Source of the DNA: Myxococcales bacterium | GTDB taxonomy: Bacteria; Myxococcota_A; Polyangia; Polyangiales; GCA-016699535 | Assembly (NCBI GenBank): GCA_016699535.1 | Contig: CP064980.1 | Location: 1,496,001-1,560,000 of the forward strand | Direction of reading: 5' to 3' | DNA length: 64,000 bases | Part shown: one piece after another, positions 1 through 8,435 of the stretch | Position numbering within the stretch: position 1 is the stretch's first letter | Layout of the letters: each line of letters begins with the position of its first letter | Translations under genes and position numbers: made by a program | Notes under the pieces: model-generated | The model's input: only the letters and a program-made list of their open reading frames with translations | What the model was told of the DNA's origin: nothing | Database searches by the model: none

Positions 1-854
1 GAGGTGAAGGTCAGAGTGATCTTAGCCGAAGCAGCGTCTGGCAAGGAGGCTCCACTAATATCTGGGAGCACACAACCGTCTGCATCGTTGCTATCCAGTT
101 CCACCGGGTTATCAGCCTGTGGTGATACAACAATGGTCACCGCAAGTGTGCTTCCAGAAGTCGCGCTATAGTAATTTGCACTGCGATAACCAGCAACGCC
201 GAACACATCAATAACGTAGGTTACGCCGTAGACTAGACGGCCCGCTTCAAACGAAATTTCACCCTCGGCAAAGCTGTCTGAAATAACCTCTTGTTGCAAA
301 TCAAGATCGTTACCCCACACTTGACCGCTCACGCTGCTTGCGCCGAGCTCAACCTCGGATGCGCCAGAAGGTCGAAGTCGGATTGTTCCGCTGAGCTTTT
401 TGTCTGTATCGTCACTGGCACGAATCGAGACATCCAGCGCAGGTGCTTCAATGGACGTCGGAAACAAATAACTCTCAAAGAATAAGGTTTGATGTGTTTT
501 GGTTTGAGCAATATCTTGCGCACCATAGAGCGAATGCGGAACACCGACCATGCTATTGCGGGATTCAAAAGCCCGGTACCCATCAGCGACGATGCTAACG
601 ACATAATCATCAAATGCACTCAGGCCTTTAACGCGAAAGCGACCAGTATCCGTGTCGACCGAACCTTTTAGCGTCCGATCTCCCACAATCACTTCAAGCG
701 TGTAATCACTTAACGTTGTGCCGTTTGATCCATCATAGATTTGACCGACGAGCGTTACGCTATGCTCAGCGCTCAGTTGATCGTCGTCACATGCACTGAG
801 CGCGACTGCCATCCCGATCAAGGCGAAGCTACTCATTAATTTCATTCTAACCAT
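1..854 (-). CDS. Exported lipoprotein with carboxypeptidase-regulatory-like fold (3' end outside window)
   Basis: The frame stays open from the ATG at 854 to the window edge, giving 284 residues without a stop. The start is set by a strong GGAGG about 7 bases upstream. The N-terminus is a lipoprotein signal with lipobox LSAC (Cys22) followed by an acidic stretch (DDD). Residues about 28-90 (GQIYDG...TDTGRFRVKGL) look like the beta-sandwich carboxypeptidase-regulatory/CNA-B-like domain used in surface proteins; this is a family-level guess. It is transcribed divergently from the tgl-like operon. Function unknown; probably outer-membrane-anchored. Confidence 0.75.
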   Translation of the reverse strand, partial: MVRMKLMSSFALIGMAVALSACDDDQLSAEHSVTLVGQIYDGSNGTTLSDYTLEVIVGDRTLKGSVDTDTGRFRVKGLSAFDDYVVSIVADGYRAFESRNSMVGVPHSLYGAQDIAQTKTHQTLFFESYLFPTSIEAPALDVSIRASDDTDKKLSGTIRLRPSGASEVELGASSVSGQVWGNDLDLQQEVISDSFAEGEISFEAGRLVYGVTYVIDVFGVAGYRSANYYSATSGSTLAVTIVVSPQADNPVELDSNDADGCVLPDISGASLPDAASAKITLTFT

Positions 855-978
855 AGGAAACCTCCCTCCAACAAAAGCCGGTGCTTCTGGTGGGAATTCA
901 AGTTGTTTTTCTCCTCAGCCGGTTGCGGTCGAAGCTTACGAAGAATAGAAAAAAGAGTCGATGAGCTGAGGGCCAATA

Positions 979-1056
979 TGACAGAAGTGGCAAAAAAATG
1001 AGGTGAAAACGGCCATGAATGGCAAAAAATGGCCTAAAAACATGACATGTCTGTCT
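979..1056. promoter_or_regulatory. Phased operator array (three sites, 32-bp period)
   Basis: Sites at 979-992 (TGACAGAAGTGGCA), 1011-1024 (GGCCATGAATGGCA) and a weaker one at 1043-1056 (TGACATGTCTGTCT) lie exactly 32 bp apart, just upstream of the tgl-like gene. They fit the motif TG(A/C)CA-N4-TGGCA seen at four other gene starts in this window. Binding protein unknown; regulatory role is inferred from position, symmetry and helical phasing. Confidence 0.5.
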
Positions 1057-1095
1057 TGTTGAACCTTGAGCGTTTCGATCGTAAGATGTGCCGCT

Positions 1096-1902
1096 ATGCG
1101 TCGTAGACCTACATTGTGCATGCTAACCCTGGCTTTGCTTTTTATGCTCTTAAGTGCTTGCGGAGGCAGACAGGGACAAAGTGATGCCGAGCGATCCGTG
1201 ACCGAAATGCATTTGGCTGCCGGTATGCGTCAAGAAAGCAATATCCCAGGTGCGCTTCAGCACTATCAAACAGCCTTGGAGCTTGATTCGGAAAATGCCG
1301 AAGCTCATTTGCAACTTGGCCATTTGTATTTAACTGAAGTTGACTACCGTGATTTGAGCAAAGCAGAAGTGCATCTTAAAGAAGCTTTGAGACTCAGAGA
1401 CGAACTTGAATCCGTGCGGCGTGGCTTAGCACCTGAAGCACAGACGATGCTTGGTGCGCTCTATATTAATGAAAAGCGCTTTGCCGATGCCGAGAAAGTG
1501 CTTCAAGAGGCGATTGCTGACGTGAACAACATGCAACCTCATTTTGCATGGGGTAACCTCGGATGGGCCCACTTTGAGCAAAAAGATTATCAGAAAGCTG
1601 AACAGGCTTTAGGGCGAGCTGTGCAACTGCAACCTCGTTTTTGTGTGGGCCATTACCGCCTCGGGCAAATCTATGTCGCGATGAAGAACTACGAGCGTGC
1701 TGAAGAAGTCCTTACAGGAGCGATTGAAAACGATGCGCGTTGTAAGAGTTTTTTCCAGGACGCCTGGCGGTTGCGTGGAGAGATTCGAGCGGAGCTTGGC
1801 CATCGCGAAGATGCCATTTCCGACTTTGAACGCTGTGTAGAGATTGCGAAGAGTACCACAACCGGCAAAAGCTGCCGTCGTTATCTGGAGGCTTCACGAT
1901 GA
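1096..1902 (+). CDS. TPR lipoprotein, Tgl/PilF-like type IV pilus pilotin
   Basis: A 268-residue protein with a lipoprotein signal (lipobox LSAC at about residue 22) followed by a run of tetratricopeptide repeats covering most of the chain. The ATG at 1096 is preferred over an in-frame TTG at 1066 because it puts a basic MRRR at the front of the signal. PilF/Tgl pilotins are TPR lipoproteins that help the PilQ secretin assemble in the outer membrane. Support for that identity is the next gene: pilF followed by rodZ is a widespread gene order. Repeat proteins are hard to assign on sequence alone, so the pilotin role is likely rather than certain. Its stop overlaps the next start (ATGA). Confidence 0.6.
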   Translation: MRRRPTLCMLTLALLFMLLSACGGRQGQSDAERSVTEMHLAAGMRQESNIPGALQHYQTALELDSENAEAHLQLGHLYLTEVDYRDLSKAEVHLKEALRLRDELESVRRGLAPEAQTMLGALYINEKRFADAEKVLQEAIADVNNMQPHFAWGNLGWAHFEQKDYQKAEQALGRAVQLQPRFCVGHYRLGQIYVAMKNYERAEEVLTGAIENDARCKSFFQDAWRLRGEIRAELGHREDAISDFERCVEIAKSTTTGKSCRRYLEASR

Positions 1903-2393
1903 CCATTCGTAGCGAAATTCAGATGCTTGGAGTAGGCGGTTATTTGCGTGAGCGCCGTGAACGGAATCGCATGTCGCTGTCCGAAGTTTCAAGTGCAACG
2001 CGTATTCCTGAGCGTGCGCTGCGTGAAATTGAAGAGGACCGTTTTGATGCTTTGCCAGGCTCTGTGTTTGTTCGGGGCTATTTGCGAAGCTACGCACGTC
2101 TGCTAGGAGAAGACGATGCGATTATTGTTCGGGGCTACACCTTGACGAACGATGAGCCAATGGAAGCGGAGTCGACGAGCATTTCATCGGTGCCTGCACC
2201 GGCAGCCAGCAAACGACGTTTTGCTTTGATTATTTCTCTTGTGATTTTAGCTATCTTGTTTGCGCTTACCGCTTCGATTGTTACGAGGCCACGTCATCGC
2301 GAGCATAAAATTGAACTTTCTTTCAATACGGGTTCATCATTTATAAATGCAGGGTCTAAAGCGCAGCAGAGCATTTGTCCTTCGATCGGTTGA
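1899..2393 (+). CDS. RodZ-like HTH membrane protein
   Basis: 164 residues. An N-terminal Cro/CI-type helix-turn-helix (about residues 10-75, with the RodZ-like stretch REIEEDRFDALPGSVFVRGY) is followed by a linker and one transmembrane helix (about 108-128). In RodZ this arrangement couples MreB to the cell wall machinery. The periplasmic part here is only about 35 residues, so the usual C-terminal beta domain (DUF4115) is missing. The start has a good GGAGG at 1886-1890. The last 47 bases overlap recO in another frame, and a TAA sits directly before the recO ATG in that other frame; a lost base near the 3' end is possible. Confidence 0.65.
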   Translation: MTIRSEIQMLGVGGYLRERRERNRMSLSEVSSATRIPERALREIEEDRFDALPGSVFVRGYLRSYARLLGEDDAIIVRGYTLTNDEPMEAESTSISSVPAPAASKRRFALIISLVILAILFALTASIVTRPRHREHKIELSFNTGSSFINAGSKAQQSICPSIG

Positions 2394-3096
2394 TCAAGGT
2401 GAATCCAATCGAGTGATTTCACTCTTTTGCGAGGATGGTGGGCGTATTAGCGCGATTGCAAAAGGTGCTAAGCGCAGCAATCGTCGCCAACTTAAAACGC
2501 TGCAAGCTTTTACCCTGATGAGTGTGACGCTTCGAAGTGGACGGAATGATCTTTTAACCATCGAAGAAGTCAGTCCTATTTGCCTTTATCGGCAGGTACT
2601 ATCTGATTTAAGACGTATGGATGTAGCGGCTTACGTCCTTTCCTTGCTGCGGGATACCTTGCCAGTAGCTCATCCAGAGCCGCGTTTGTTTGCGGACTTG
2701 GTGCGCTTTTTTGAGCTGCTTGATGGGGAAGAAAACAAGAGTGAAGAAATGCTTCTTGTTTTTATGCGGCATATTTTGGCTGTGTTGGGGCATGCTCCGT
2801 GTTTCGATCAATGCGGGCATTGCGGCCGAAGGCCAAAGCTTTCGCAGTCGGTTCGTTTTGATCCTTTGCTAGGATCGCTGGTGTGTAGTCATTGTGGCCA
2901 TGGCAAGTTCAAGCTCAATCCACGCTCACGAGCTCTTCTAAGTTCCGAATGGTCCTTGCATACTGAGGATCAGAGTGCTTGGATACACAGCCAAGAAGAG
3001 TTGGCTGTTGCGCAAGAGACACTCACGGCCTTTGCGCAAGCCCAGTTAGGTCGAGCCATGCCAGCGCGCTTTATGCAAGGAGAGTTAGGTGTCTAA
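2347..3096 (+). CDS. recO: DNA repair protein RecO
   Basis: 249 residues with the RecO layout: an N-terminal OB fold (SRAFVLRSVDQGESNRVISL...GAKRS), a helical middle, and a C-terminal zinc-binding cluster with two CxxC pairs (CGHC and CSHC, about residues 157-182). RecO loads RecA through RecFOR-mediated SSB displacement during recombinational repair. The length matches the family. It overlaps the rodZ-like gene by 47 bases and its stop overlaps the next start. Confidence 0.9.
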   Translation: MQGLKRSRAFVLRSVDQGESNRVISLFCEDGGRISAIAKGAKRSNRRQLKTLQAFTLMSVTLRSGRNDLLTIEEVSPICLYRQVLSDLRRMDVAAYVLSLLRDTLPVAHPEPRLFADLVRFFELLDGEENKSEEMLLVFMRHILAVLGHAPCFDQCGHCGRRPKLSQSVRFDPLLGSLVCSHCGHGKFKLNPRSRALLSSEWSLHTEDQSAWIHSQEELAVAQETLTAFAQAQLGRAMPARFMQGELGV

Positions 3097-3430
3097 AAAA
3101 GAAATCACGGCGATTGAACTTAGGGCCCCGAAAGGAAGTTCTGAGCTGCAGATCGATTGGGCCGATGGTCATACTGGCATCTATCCGCATGAGGTTCTGC
3201 GCGGGTATTGTCCATGCGCGGATTGCCAAGGCCATGAAGGACCGATTTCCTATGTTGAAGGCGGCAATCTCGAACTTGTCGATATTCAAGAAGTTGGAAA
3301 CTACGCGCTTCGCCTTGTTTGGGGAGACAAGCATGGCACAGGTCTTTATAGTTTTAACTTCCTTAGACAACTTTGCACTTGTCCGGAGTGCGGCAAATAT
3401 CCATTGCGTGAGCGGGTCTTTCCGCGCTAA
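3089..3430 (+). CDS. DUF971 / GBBH-like N-terminal domain protein
   Basis: 113 residues starting at GTG, with an AAGGAG Shine-Dalgarno at 3077-3082 inside recO. The sequence carries the DUF971 signature (HGIYP-like HTGIYPHEVLRGYCPCADC and C-terminal CTCPECGKYPLRERVF), a small domain also found at the N-terminus of gamma-butyrobetaine hydroxylase. The four cysteines in two CxxC pairs suggest a metal site. Standalone members are common in proteobacteria; their role is not established. It lies between recO and trpF in one transcription unit. Confidence 0.8.
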   Translation: MSKKEITAIELRAPKGSSELQIDWADGHTGIYPHEVLRGYCPCADCQGHEGPISYVEGGNLELVDIQEVGNYALRLVWGDKHGTGLYSFNFLRQLCTCPECGKYPLRERVFPR

Positions 3431-3444
3431 CTCTTTCGTTAACC

Positions 3445-4065
3445 GTGCCTGTTAAAGTTAAAATCTGTGGTGTGTGTAGCCTTGAGGATGCTTCGGCGTG
3501 TGTTGATGCCGGTGCCGATTTTTTGGGTCTAAATTTTTGGCGGCAAGGCAAGCGTTACTGCAGCCCTGAAACAGCCAAACGCATTGTCAAAGAGCTTGGA
3601 TCCAAAGTGGAGATTGTCGGTGTATTTGTCGATGAGGCTTTCCAAGACATTGCAGTGATGCGCCGTGATTTAGGTTTCGATTGGGTGCAATTGCACGGCC
3701 ATGAAAGCCCACAGCTACTCGAGGCGCTGCTTCCAAAAGCCTACAAAGCCTTGAGGGTGCAAGATAAATCGATTTTGCAAACACATGAGGCTTTTGCGGG
3801 AGACTATCTTTTACTTGATGCCTATACGCCCGACGTGCCAGGTGGCGGTGGCGTGCAGTTTGATTGGTCGCTTGCTAGGGAAGTTGCCAAACAGCGAAAT
3901 ATCATGCTTGCAGGTGGGCTTCGTTTGGACAATGTGGCCCAAGCTGTCCGCGCTGCAAAGCCCTTTGCTGTGGATGTAGCCAGCGGGGTGGAGTATGCGG
4001 CTGGTAAAAAGGACATAGAACTAGTAAAGGCTTTTGTGACCGAGGCGAAGAAGGCAAATGACTGA
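3445..4065 (+). CDS. trpF: Phosphoribosylanthranilate isomerase
   Basis: 206 residues, a complete TIM barrel for the Amadori rearrangement of phosphoribosylanthranilate to CdRP in tryptophan synthesis. Visible signatures are KICGV near the N-terminus (catalytic Cys), VQLHGHE in the middle, LLLDAY (catalytic Asp), and the phosphate-binding AGGL and DVASGVE near the C-terminus. GTG start; 14 bases after the DUF971 gene. It overlaps trpB by 8 bases, so trpFBA is one operon. trpE, trpG, trpD and trpC are not in the window. Confidence 0.92.
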   Translation: MPVKVKICGVCSLEDASACVDAGADFLGLNFWRQGKRYCSPETAKRIVKELGSKVEIVGVFVDEAFQDIAVMRRDLGFDWVQLHGHESPQLLEALLPKAYKALRVQDKSILQTHEAFAGDYLLLDAYTPDVPGGGGVQFDWSLAREVAKQRNIMLAGGLRLDNVAQAVRAAKPFAVDVASGVEYAAGKKDIELVKAFVTEAKKAND

Positions 4066-5249
4066 ACTGCAACAAACAAAAGCAGGACGTTTTGGCGTGT
4101 ATGGTGGGCAATATGTTGCTGAAACACTCATGCCTGCCCTGCGAGAACTAGAGCTTGCATATCGAGAAGCGCGCGCCGATCCAGTCTTTGAAAAAGAGCG
4201 TTTAGACTTGCTTTGCCACTATGTGGGTAGACCCACCGCGCTCTACCACGCTAAAAATCTTTCTAAAGCATGCAATCTTGATGTTTGGCTCAAACGCGAA
4301 GACTTGTGTCATACGGGTGCACACAAAATAAACAACACGGTCGGTCAAGTACTGCTGGCAAAACGCATGGGCAAAACACGCATCATTGCCGAGACTGGTG
4401 CAGGGCAGCATGGAGTGGCTACGGCTACGGCCTGTGCACTTTTGGGCTTGCCTTGCGAAGTCTTTATGGGCGCAGAAGACGTGCGCCGGCAAGCGCCCAA
4501 TGTTTCGCGCATGGAGTTGCTTGGCGCAAAAGTTCATGCGGTCAAAAGTGGCTCGCGTACGCTTAAAGATGCGATGAATGAAGCGTTGCGCGATTGGGTA
4601 AGCCATGTGCAGAACACTTATTACTGTGTGGGTTCTGCGGCAGGACCGCATCCGTATCCCGAGCTTGTGCGCGATTTTCAAAAAGTGATTGGCGAAGAAG
4701 CGCGCGAGCAGATGTTAAAGCAAGTTGGAGCTTTGCCCGATGCGGCCGTGGCCTGTGTGGGTGGCGGCTCTAACGCTATTGGGATGTTTTATGGTTTCTT
4801 GGATGACAAGGACGTTAAAACTAATTGGCGTTGAAGCAGCAGGAGACGGCGTAAACACGACCCGACACGCCGCCACGCTAAGTGCTGGACGGATTGGTGT
4901 GCTTCATGGCTCAAAAAGCTATGTGCTTCAAGATGAGGCAGGGCAAATCACCGAAGCGCATTCGATAAGTGCGGGACTCGATTATCCAGGCGTGGGTCCG
5001 GAACATGCTTATCTGAAAGATACTGGCCTCGCTCAGTATGTGGCTATTACGGATACAGAAGCGTTAGAGGGCTTCAAGCTTTTGGCAAAGAGCGAGGGTA
5101 TTTTAGCTGCTCTTGAAAGCAGCCATGCCATTGCCTATCTCTCTAAGCTTAGCGGCGATTTTCCTTCCGTGCGCAGCGTATGCGTGAATCTTTCCGGACG
5201 TGGCGATAAAGACTTGGCAACCGTGTTAGAGGAGCTGAAAAAATCATGA
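4058..5249 (+). CDS. trpB: Tryptophan synthase beta chain (frameshift at 4817-4820)
   Basis: The two halves together match a full-length TrpB of about 396 residues that condenses indole with serine using PLP. The first frame holds the N-terminus, the PLP-lysine motif HKINN and the phosphate-binding GGGSNAIGMF; it then hits a stop at 4832-4834. The +1 frame continues at once with LIGVEAAG...SISAGLDYPGVGPEH...SGRGDKD to the stop at 5247-5249. Removing one A from the run at 4817-4820 restores a continuous frame. In an otherwise well-conserved trpFBA operon a sequencing error is the simplest explanation; a real mutation would make a tryptophan auxotroph. ATG overlaps trpF. Confidence 0.9.
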
Positions 5250-6043
5250 ACGCCATTGCCAAAGCGTTTGACAAAGCTAAGCATGAGAATCGAGCCGCGT
5301 TGGTGATTTATCTGTGTGCAGGTGATCCGGACTTAGAAAGCACGGCTGAGTTGATTAAAGTGATTGCTGAAGCAGGCGCTGATGTCATTGAGCTTGGTGT
5401 GCCCTTTAGCGATCCCACAGCTGATGGCGAGGTCATTCAGCGCGCAAGCGAACGTGCCCTTGCCCGAGGCACTACGCTTGGTAAGATTTTTTCTCTAGTT
5501 ACAGGTTTGCGATCCGAAGGGCTGCGCACACCCATCTTGCTTTTTGGCTACTACAACCCTTTGCTTGCTTTCGGCGAGAAAGAAGCTGTAGCAGCCGCTA
5601 AAAAATCCGGAGTGGATGGTTTCCTTGTGGTGGATTTGCCGCCGGATGAAGAAAACCTACTTTATAAGGAGGCCATTGCCAATGACTTGGCAGTTGTCCC
5701 CTTGGTTGCGCCGACCAGTACCGAAGAACGCAAACAAAAAGCAGCTGAACTCTGTAATTCCTTTTTGTATTACGTTTCGGTCACCGGCGTAACCGGTGCT
5801 AAGACGGCCAATTTAGCTGAAGCCGCTAAAAATGCTGCCGCCCTCGCAAAACAATATGGCAAACCCGTTGCTGTAGGCTTTGGCATCAAAACCGCTGCTG
5901 ATGTAAAAGAAGTTGTCAAACACGCTGATGCTGTTGTTGTCGGAAGTGCTATTGTTTCTGTCATAGAAACACATACCGACAAGGTAGAACGCTGCAGCAA
6001 AGTCAGTGCGCTGATTAAAGAACTGCGCAACGGACTAGCCTAA
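5246..6043 (+). CDS. trpA: Tryptophan synthase alpha chain
   Basis: 265 residues, the TIM-barrel subunit that cleaves indole-3-glycerol phosphate and passes indole to TrpB. Catalytic Glu (VIELGVPFSDP) and Asp (PFSDPTADG) are present, as are FGYYNP, VDLPPDE, YVSVTGVTG and the phosphate-binding VGFGI and VVGSAIV. The start overlaps the trpB stop (ATGA). It is the last gene of the tightly spaced series that begins at 1096. Confidence 0.95.
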   Translation: MNAIAKAFDKAKHENRAALVIYLCAGDPDLESTAELIKVIAEAGADVIELGVPFSDPTADGEVIQRASERALARGTTLGKIFSLVTGLRSEGLRTPILLFGYYNPLLAFGEKEAVAAAKKSGVDGFLVVDLPPDEENLLYKEAIANDLAVVPLVAPTSTEERKQKAAELCNSFLYYVSVTGVTGAKTANLAEAAKNAAALAKQYGKPVAVGFGIKTAADVKEVVKHADAVVVGSAIVSVIETHTDKVERCSKVSALIKELRNGLA

Positions 6044-6067
6044 AAACAGGCTTCTACCTGTCGGCTC

Positions 6068-6083
6068 TGGCACGAACAGAGCG
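6068..6083 (+). promoter_or_regulatory. Possible sigma-54 promoter (-24/-12)
   Basis: TGGCACGAACAGAGCG has a perfect -24 element and GG/GC doublets with the required 10-bp spacing, but the -12 box (GAGCG) departs from TTGCA. It lies about 140 bases upstream of the dead-protease lipoprotein at 6223. Weaker than the other sigma-54 sites in this window. Confidence 0.35.
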
Positions 6084-6222
6084 TCAACGATCGCAATTGT
6101 TAGATTTTTCGAATAAAAACAAATGCTTACGTGATGGGCCGGATTGATGTCTTTGTTGCTTTTAGGGTTGCTTTGTTAGCAAAGCGTACTAGGTGAATTG
6201 ATATGCTTAAGGTGGTGAAGGT

Positions 6223-7494
6223 ATGAAAAAAAGAATTGGGTTGGCATTGTATCTATTCACTGGTTTGACGAGTGCATGTTTGCTGAGTTGTAGCGCTAAC
6301 AGTGCTGAAGATAATCTACAATCCGTAACGCAAGGCGTTGAAGGCTTGTGTCCGGTTGACGACTACCAGAGCGGCGTGGTGCGTATCGAGAGTTTTCATG
6401 ATGTAAATGGGGAAGGTCGTTGTACGGGCACGTTGATTGATTCACGGCACGTGCTAACTGCGGAGCGCTGTACCTACAACAAAAAAGAATATCTGGATCG
6501 CGAAGATCTATATGTCGTTTGGTCGCGGAAACACGACTGGGAAAGTGATCATTTTGCCTATGTTCAAGATATTTGGCGTTCAACATCAGACGATGCTAGC
6601 GGGCTTGCCCTACTTACTTTGGATCGCGAAGTAAGTCCGGCGACCGCGCAGAGTATACCGCTCTCCAACGTATCGATGGACAATTTAGCATTCGACGCAA
6701 CACTTGAAATCGTAGGATTCGGAAAGCATCACGAAGACACCTACCCTTGGAAGGCAACTCAGTGTGTGCTGCCAACGACGCGCGATGACTTTAGCGCGGA
6801 TGACACTTATTTCTTAGCTGCCCGTGCCTGTAGTCAGGGTGATGTGGGTGCAGCTGTGTTGTATCAAGGAGCACTTTTGGGTGTGGTTAACAATGAGTTC
6901 ATGAACAGAGGTGCGTGCATGCAGGCGCAGTTTTTGAGTGTGGCTGACTTTTCATTAACTATTCAAGACGGGCTGGAGCAAAGCTCTGTGTTTAGCTGCC
7001 ACGATCTTAGCGTTCCCATCGATCCATATGATAATCAAAGCGAGAACAATAACCTCGATAGCGCCACTGTTCTTGCTGACCTCGATCAGAATAATTGGCA
7101 AAGTTTGCAAGCCAGTCTTGATGCTTCCACGGATGCGGATTGGTATGTCTTGAGGCTAAACGATACGTTGGCGCTCGATTTGCTGGTTCCGGAAGTAGCA
7201 CTGAGTTCTGAGACGACGGATGAAAAAGGAGCAACTTTCGAAGTATGCAGCTTTTTTGTAAAAGATGGAGAAACGGAGTCCGCTGGACGTTGCGAGCAAC
7301 CGGAGCTCGAACGCGACATTCAAGGTCATCGTGCATGTTGCGGCAGACGAAATCGCTCGGATTCTATTGAGCGTCTTCGAATATTTGGCGTTCATAGCAT
7401 CGGCGATGACAGCGGAACGCTGTATATCCGCGTAAGAAGCGTTGAGGGTAGCGATAGTTGCGGAAGTTATCGCTTAAGCTTTGGCGATAAATAA
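6223..7494 (+). CDS. Trypsin-fold lipoprotein lacking the catalytic triad
   Basis: 423 residues. The lipoprotein signal ends at LLSC (Cys23). Residues about 50-245 follow the S1 trypsin pattern (CTGTLIDSRHVLTAxxC, LALLTLDREV, IVGFG, ACxxGDxG), but all three catalytic residues are replaced: His by Arg82 (TAERC instead of TAAHC), Asp by Gly127 (SGLALL instead of NDIALL) and Ser by Val208 (GDVGA instead of GDSGG). Disulfide cysteines remain. Residues about 275-423 resemble a PPC-type beta domain (DADWYVLRL...GTLYIRVRS). It should bind rather than cut; ligand unknown. Good RBS (AAGGT before ATG). Confidence 0.8.
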   Translation: MKKRIGLALYLFTGLTSACLLSCSANSAEDNLQSVTQGVEGLCPVDDYQSGVVRIESFHDVNGEGRCTGTLIDSRHVLTAERCTYNKKEYLDREDLYVVWSRKHDWESDHFAYVQDIWRSTSDDASGLALLTLDREVSPATAQSIPLSNVSMDNLAFDATLEIVGFGKHHEDTYPWKATQCVLPTTRDDFSADDTYFLAARACSQGDVGAAVLYQGALLGVVNNEFMNRGACMQAQFLSVADFSLTIQDGLEQSSVFSCHDLSVPIDPYDNQSENNNLDSATVLADLDQNNWQSLQASLDASTDADWYVLRLNDTLALDLLVPEVALSSETTDEKGATFEVCSFFVKDGETESAGRCEQPELERDIQGHRACCGRRNRSDSIERLRIFGVHSIGDDSGTLYIRVRSVEGSDSCGSYRLSFGDK

Positions 7495-7502
7495 TCCCTT
7501 GG

Positions 7503-7528
7503 GCTGCAATGCGGTGCAGGATTGCAGC
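7503..7528. terminator. Hairpin between convergent genes
   Basis: GCTGCAAT and ATTGCAGC form a perfect 8-bp stem around a 10-base loop, 9 bases past the stop of the dead-protease gene. A T-run at 7541-7546 follows after 12 bases, so this may work as a weak terminator; it is not a textbook one. Confidence 0.35.
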
Positions 7529-7547
7529 GATACTGTGCAAGATTTTT

Positions 7548-7937
7548 TCAGCCTTGCTTGTCCATGTCGGGTAAGACGCGGCCTTGGTTGATCAGGGTGG
7601 AAACCGAGTGGTAGGGCATTTTGCCGACGTGAAGACGGATGTCAGTGACGATACCGGGACCCATGTGCTGTCTGGCTGAAGCAAGGAGTTCATCGCGCAG
7701 ATAGTGAAGATCGTTGGCGAGGGCAGAGTTTTGGGTGTGAACAGTCAGCACTCCCTTTTGTAAGCGTACTGGCCAGGCGAATTCGTTGACCCGTTCCGGG
7801 ACTTTGTAGATCCACCATCGGAGCACCCTAGGATCAGGCAAGCCCTTGGGTCCAAACTTGCTTTTGGCAATTAGCTCACCCAAAAAGGAGCCATTTTGGT
7901 AGTTACGTCGTGCTCGAGCCATGCTCTGTTCTAGCAT
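7548..7937 (-). CDS. DUF721 / DciA-like protein
   Basis: About 129 residues from the ATG at 7937 (an upstream TTG at 8006 and an ATG at 7922 are alternatives; none has a clear Shine-Dalgarno). The pattern W...VPERVNEFAWPVRLQKGVLTVHTQNSALANDLHYLRDELLA is the DUF721 fold: a KH-like domain in which a hydrophobic strand is followed by a helix. In bacteria lacking DnaC, DciA-type DUF721 proteins help load the DnaB helicase. Many DUF721 proteins are uncharacterised, so that role is inferred. Divergent from the XRE regulator, sharing an operator-rich spacer. Confidence 0.65.
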   Translation of the reverse strand: MLEQSMARARRNYQNGSFLGELIAKSKFGPKGLPDPRVLRWWIYKVPERVNEFAWPVRLQKGVLTVHTQNSALANDLHYLRDELLASARQHMGPGIVTDIRLHVGKMPYHSVSTLINQGRVLPDMDKQG

Positions 7938-8000
7938 ATTGTAAAAAAAAGACTGTCCGGCAGAACGCAGAATTGGGCTTTTGGCCGAAAACTGCAAAAT

Positions 8001-8054
8001 TGCCAAACTTGACAGAATAGGCAGTTTTTTGTTTTATCCATGCCAGGAGTGGCA
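8001..8054. promoter_or_regulatory. Sigma-70 promoter overlapped by phased operators
   Basis: TTGACA (8009-8014), 17 bases, TTTTAT (8032-8037) is a good housekeeping promoter for the XRE gene. Overlapping it are palindromic sites TGCCAAACTTGACA (8001-8014), TGACAGAATAGGCA (8010-8023) and the perfect inverted repeat TGCCAGGAGTGGCA (8041-8054). The last two start 31 bp apart, the period seen at other loci. One site covers the -35 box, which would suit repression, perhaps autoregulation by the adjacent XRE protein (inference). Confidence 0.55.
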
Positions 8055-8058
8055 AGTT

Positions 8059-8427
8059 ATGGTAGCAAAAAACGTCATCGCGAATAATCTAAGAACACTT
8101 CGCAAGGTTCGTGGGCTAACCCAACCGGAGCTTGCGGGTATCGTCAATATGTCTCCACGTACAGTGGCACGCCTCGAAGCTGGCCAAGTCTCCGACCCTG
8201 GGATCAACCAGGTTCGCAGCCTTGCTCAAGCCCTGGGTGTGACTGTGGATTTGCTTAGCGGAGCAAAGCTCACACCGGTGACCGTGGCAGCACCTGAGCG
8301 TCTGAAAAAAGTGCTCGAAGGTCCACAAGGTCTTGAGTTGCTTACGGAGCTTGCAGACTACGACCGTGTTAGAGGTCGCAAAGCCGTGGTCTCTGCCCTA
8401 AAAGAAGCCGCCGGCAACCTCGAGTAG
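8059..8427 (+). CDS. XRE-family transcriptional regulator
   Basis: 122 residues. The ATG at 8059 is chosen because AGGAG lies 9 bases upstream and the promoter at 8009-8037 would not transcribe the longer frame from 7981. Residues about 8-62 form a classic Cro/CI helix-turn-helix (NNLRTLRKVRGLTQPELAGIVNMSPRTVARLEAG). The remaining 60 residues are helical with no recognised sensor domain. Its own promoter contains several copies of the TG(A/C)CA-N4-TGGCA palindrome, so it is the best local candidate for the protein that binds that motif elsewhere. Confidence 0.85.
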   Translation: MVAKNVIANNLRTLRKVRGLTQPELAGIVNMSPRTVARLEAGQVSDPGINQVRSLAQALGVTVDLLSGAKLTPVTVAAPERLKKVLEGPQGLELLTELADYDRVRGRKAVVSALKEAAGNLE

Positions 8428-8435
8428 TTGTTAGG

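Noticed and set aside
6037..6061. Attenuator or terminator after trpA (AGCCT/AGGCT and ACAGG/CCTGT hairpins)
   Set aside because: Stems are only 5 bp, without a T-run, and the position is downstream of the operon rather than in a leader.
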